A stretch of 14,962 nucleotides of DNA from Prevotella sp. CAG:617. GTDB taxonomy: Bacteria; Bacteroidota; Bacteroidia; Bacteroidales; Bacteroidaceae. The stretch covers positions 13,475 through 28,436 of the forward strand of contig FR903573.1 in NCBI GenBank assembly GCA_000438115.1, given 5' to 3'. Every line of letters begins with the position of its first letter. The stretch's first letter is position 1. Shown here in pieces: positions 14,363 through 14,962 of the stretch. A program made the translations under genes and the position numbers. Under the pieces are notes generated by a model. It ran no database searches, had not been told where the DNA came from, and saw only the letters and a list, made by a program, of their open reading frames with translations.

Positions 14363-14394
14363 CAAATTTAATTTTTCGCCCTGACATAAACAAA
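14363..14394 (-). promoter_or_regulatory. Bacteroidota-type promoter of sodB
   Basis: On the minus strand, TTTG (plus 14391-14394) is the -33 box and TAAATTTG (plus 14363-14370) is the -7 box, with a 20-bp spacer. The leader is about 48 nt. It points away from the tsaE promoter, so the region 14309-14569 is a divergent control region. Confidence 0.78.
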
Positions 14395-14485
14395 GATTTT
14401 AACCGAAAATATCATGTCGGACGGGCAAAAAGACCTTCATCCGGCCTCATATGCCGCAACTCCGGAACCCGTTGCCTGCCTGCGG

Positions 14486-14510
14486 TAAAAAAACAGGTCC
14501 AGTTTTTTTA
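14486..14510. promoter_or_regulatory. 25-bp dyad overlapping the tsaE -33 region
   Basis: TAAAAAAAC (14486-14494) and GTTTTTTTA (14502-14510) are perfect inverted 9-mers. The 7-nt centre AGGTCCA is itself GG-T-CC symmetrical, leaving one A/A mismatch pair and the central base. The right arm covers the expected -33 position of the tsaE promoter, which suits an operator, though A/T tracts alone could also just bend DNA. Confidence 0.45.
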
Positions 14511-14536
14511 TTTTCGGACGGTTTGCACTAACTTTG
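14506..14536 (+). promoter_or_regulatory. Promoter of tsaE
   Basis: TAACTTTG (14529-14536) is a perfect -7 box. TTTT (14506-14509), 19 bp upstream, stands at the -33 position and is a partial match. The leader to the ATG would be about 27 nt. Confidence 0.65.
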
Positions 14537-14569
14537 CCTCAGTATTAACAAAACCGCAAGATACGCCCT

Positions 14570-14962
14570 ATGGAAATCAAGATTCAATCGCCGGCCCAGC
14601 TGCCTGAAGCTGCCAAACAATTTGTTCAGGCCATGGACCAGAACACCGTGTTTGCCTTCTACGGCAAGATGGGTGCCGGCAAGACAACGTTTATCAAAGC
14701 CATTTGTGAGGAGCTTGGCGTGACCGACGTGATTAACTCACCCACGTTTTCCATCGTCAACGAATACCGCTCCGATACCACCGGCGAGCTCATCTACCAC
14801 TTCGACTTTTATCGGATCAAGAAAATAGAAGAAGTTTACGACATGGGCTACGAGGACTACTTTGACTCCGGCGCCGTATGCTTTATTGAATGGCCCGAAC
14901 TCATTGACGACCTGCTTCCGGGCGACGCCGTAAAGGTCAGCATTACGGAGCAGGAAGACGGC
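14570..14962 (+). CDS. tsaE: tRNA t6A biosynthesis ATPase TsaE (3' end cut by window)
   Basis: The frame is open from the ATG at 14570 to the window end, giving 131 residues; the family is usually 135-155, so little is missing. TsaE is the ATPase partner of TsaB and TsaD in making N6-threonylcarbamoyladenosine at position 37 of ANN-decoding tRNAs. The Walker A motif is YGKMGAGKTTF (31-41). INSPTFSIVNEY (55-66), HFDFYRI (77-83, Asp79) and FIEWPELI (105-112, Glu107 and Trp108) are all family hallmarks. It has its own promoter, divergent from sodB. Because the stop codon lies outside the window, its neighbours downstream are unknown. Confidence 0.94.
   Translation, partial: MEIKIQSPAQLPEAAKQFVQAMDQNTVFAFYGKMGAGKTTFIKAICEELGVTDVINSPTFSIVNEYRSDTTGELIYHFDFYRIKKIEEVYDMGYEDYFDSGAVCFIEWPELIDDLLPGDAVKVSITEQEDG

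Noticed and set aside
14239..14607. 122-codon plus-strand frame over the sodB start and tsaE start
   Set aside because: It covers two promoters and is out of frame with tsaE, whose motifs are clear.
1..14962. Mobile element, phage, CRISPR or defence system
   Set aside because: All sizeable frames are accounted for by core genes. No transposase, integrase, regularly spaced repeats, attachment-site duplication or tRNA target was found.

Overview
The window reads as a chromosomal housekeeping segment from a member of the Bacteroidales (phylum Bacteroidota), probably a T9SS-bearing gut or oral lineage such as Prevotellaceae or a relative; the family is inferred. Three things support this. Several promoters fit the Bacteroidota consensus (TTTG, 19-21 bp, TAnnTTTG) and genes lack Shine-Dalgarno sites. 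LeuRS is the long Bacteroidota form. A PorZ-type protein with a type IX secretion C-terminal domain is present. The DNA is GC-rich, with yitT and rdgB visibly more AT-rich. I see no tRNA, rRNA, CRISPR array, transposase, phage or defence gene.

Layout. 1-1815: the end of a leucine-biosynthesis operon, with the 3' part of a 2-isopropylmalate-synthase-family gene followed by leuB. 1816-2102: a hairpin-rich gap. 2103-3337: a FadR-type GntR regulator and an O6-alkylguanine-DNA alkyltransferase, probably co-transcribed. 3338-3540: gap with a clear promoter and a structured leader. 3541-7997: leuS, a YitT-family membrane protein overlapping leuS by 4 nt, and the nucleotide-sanitising enzyme rdgB. 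8055-10379: the porZ-like gene. 10562-10834: HU, with its own promoter and a good terminator. 10835-11269: a 435-bp gene-free gap with strong inverted and direct repeats. 11270-13556: glyS (single-chain GlyRS), then an FKBP-type lipoprotein predicted to be surface-exposed. 13557-13711: a bidirectional terminator. 13712-14308 (minus): Fe-type or cambialistic superoxide dismutase. 14309-14569: divergent promoter region. 14570-14962: tsaE, cut by the window end.

The genes serve core functions: leucine synthesis and charging, glycine charging, tRNA t6A modification, DNA and nucleotide-pool repair, nucleoid packaging and oxidative-stress defence. Two envelope proteins, PorZ and the FKBP lipoprotein, are the more lineage-specific parts. 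I did not find a convincing undescribed system. The items most worth following up are intergenic: the 18-bp perfect inverted repeat between hup and glyS, the nested inverted repeats after leuB, the dyad over the tsaE promoter, and the leuS leader hairpin. At the protein level, the Cys at a metal-specificity position of the SOD stands out.
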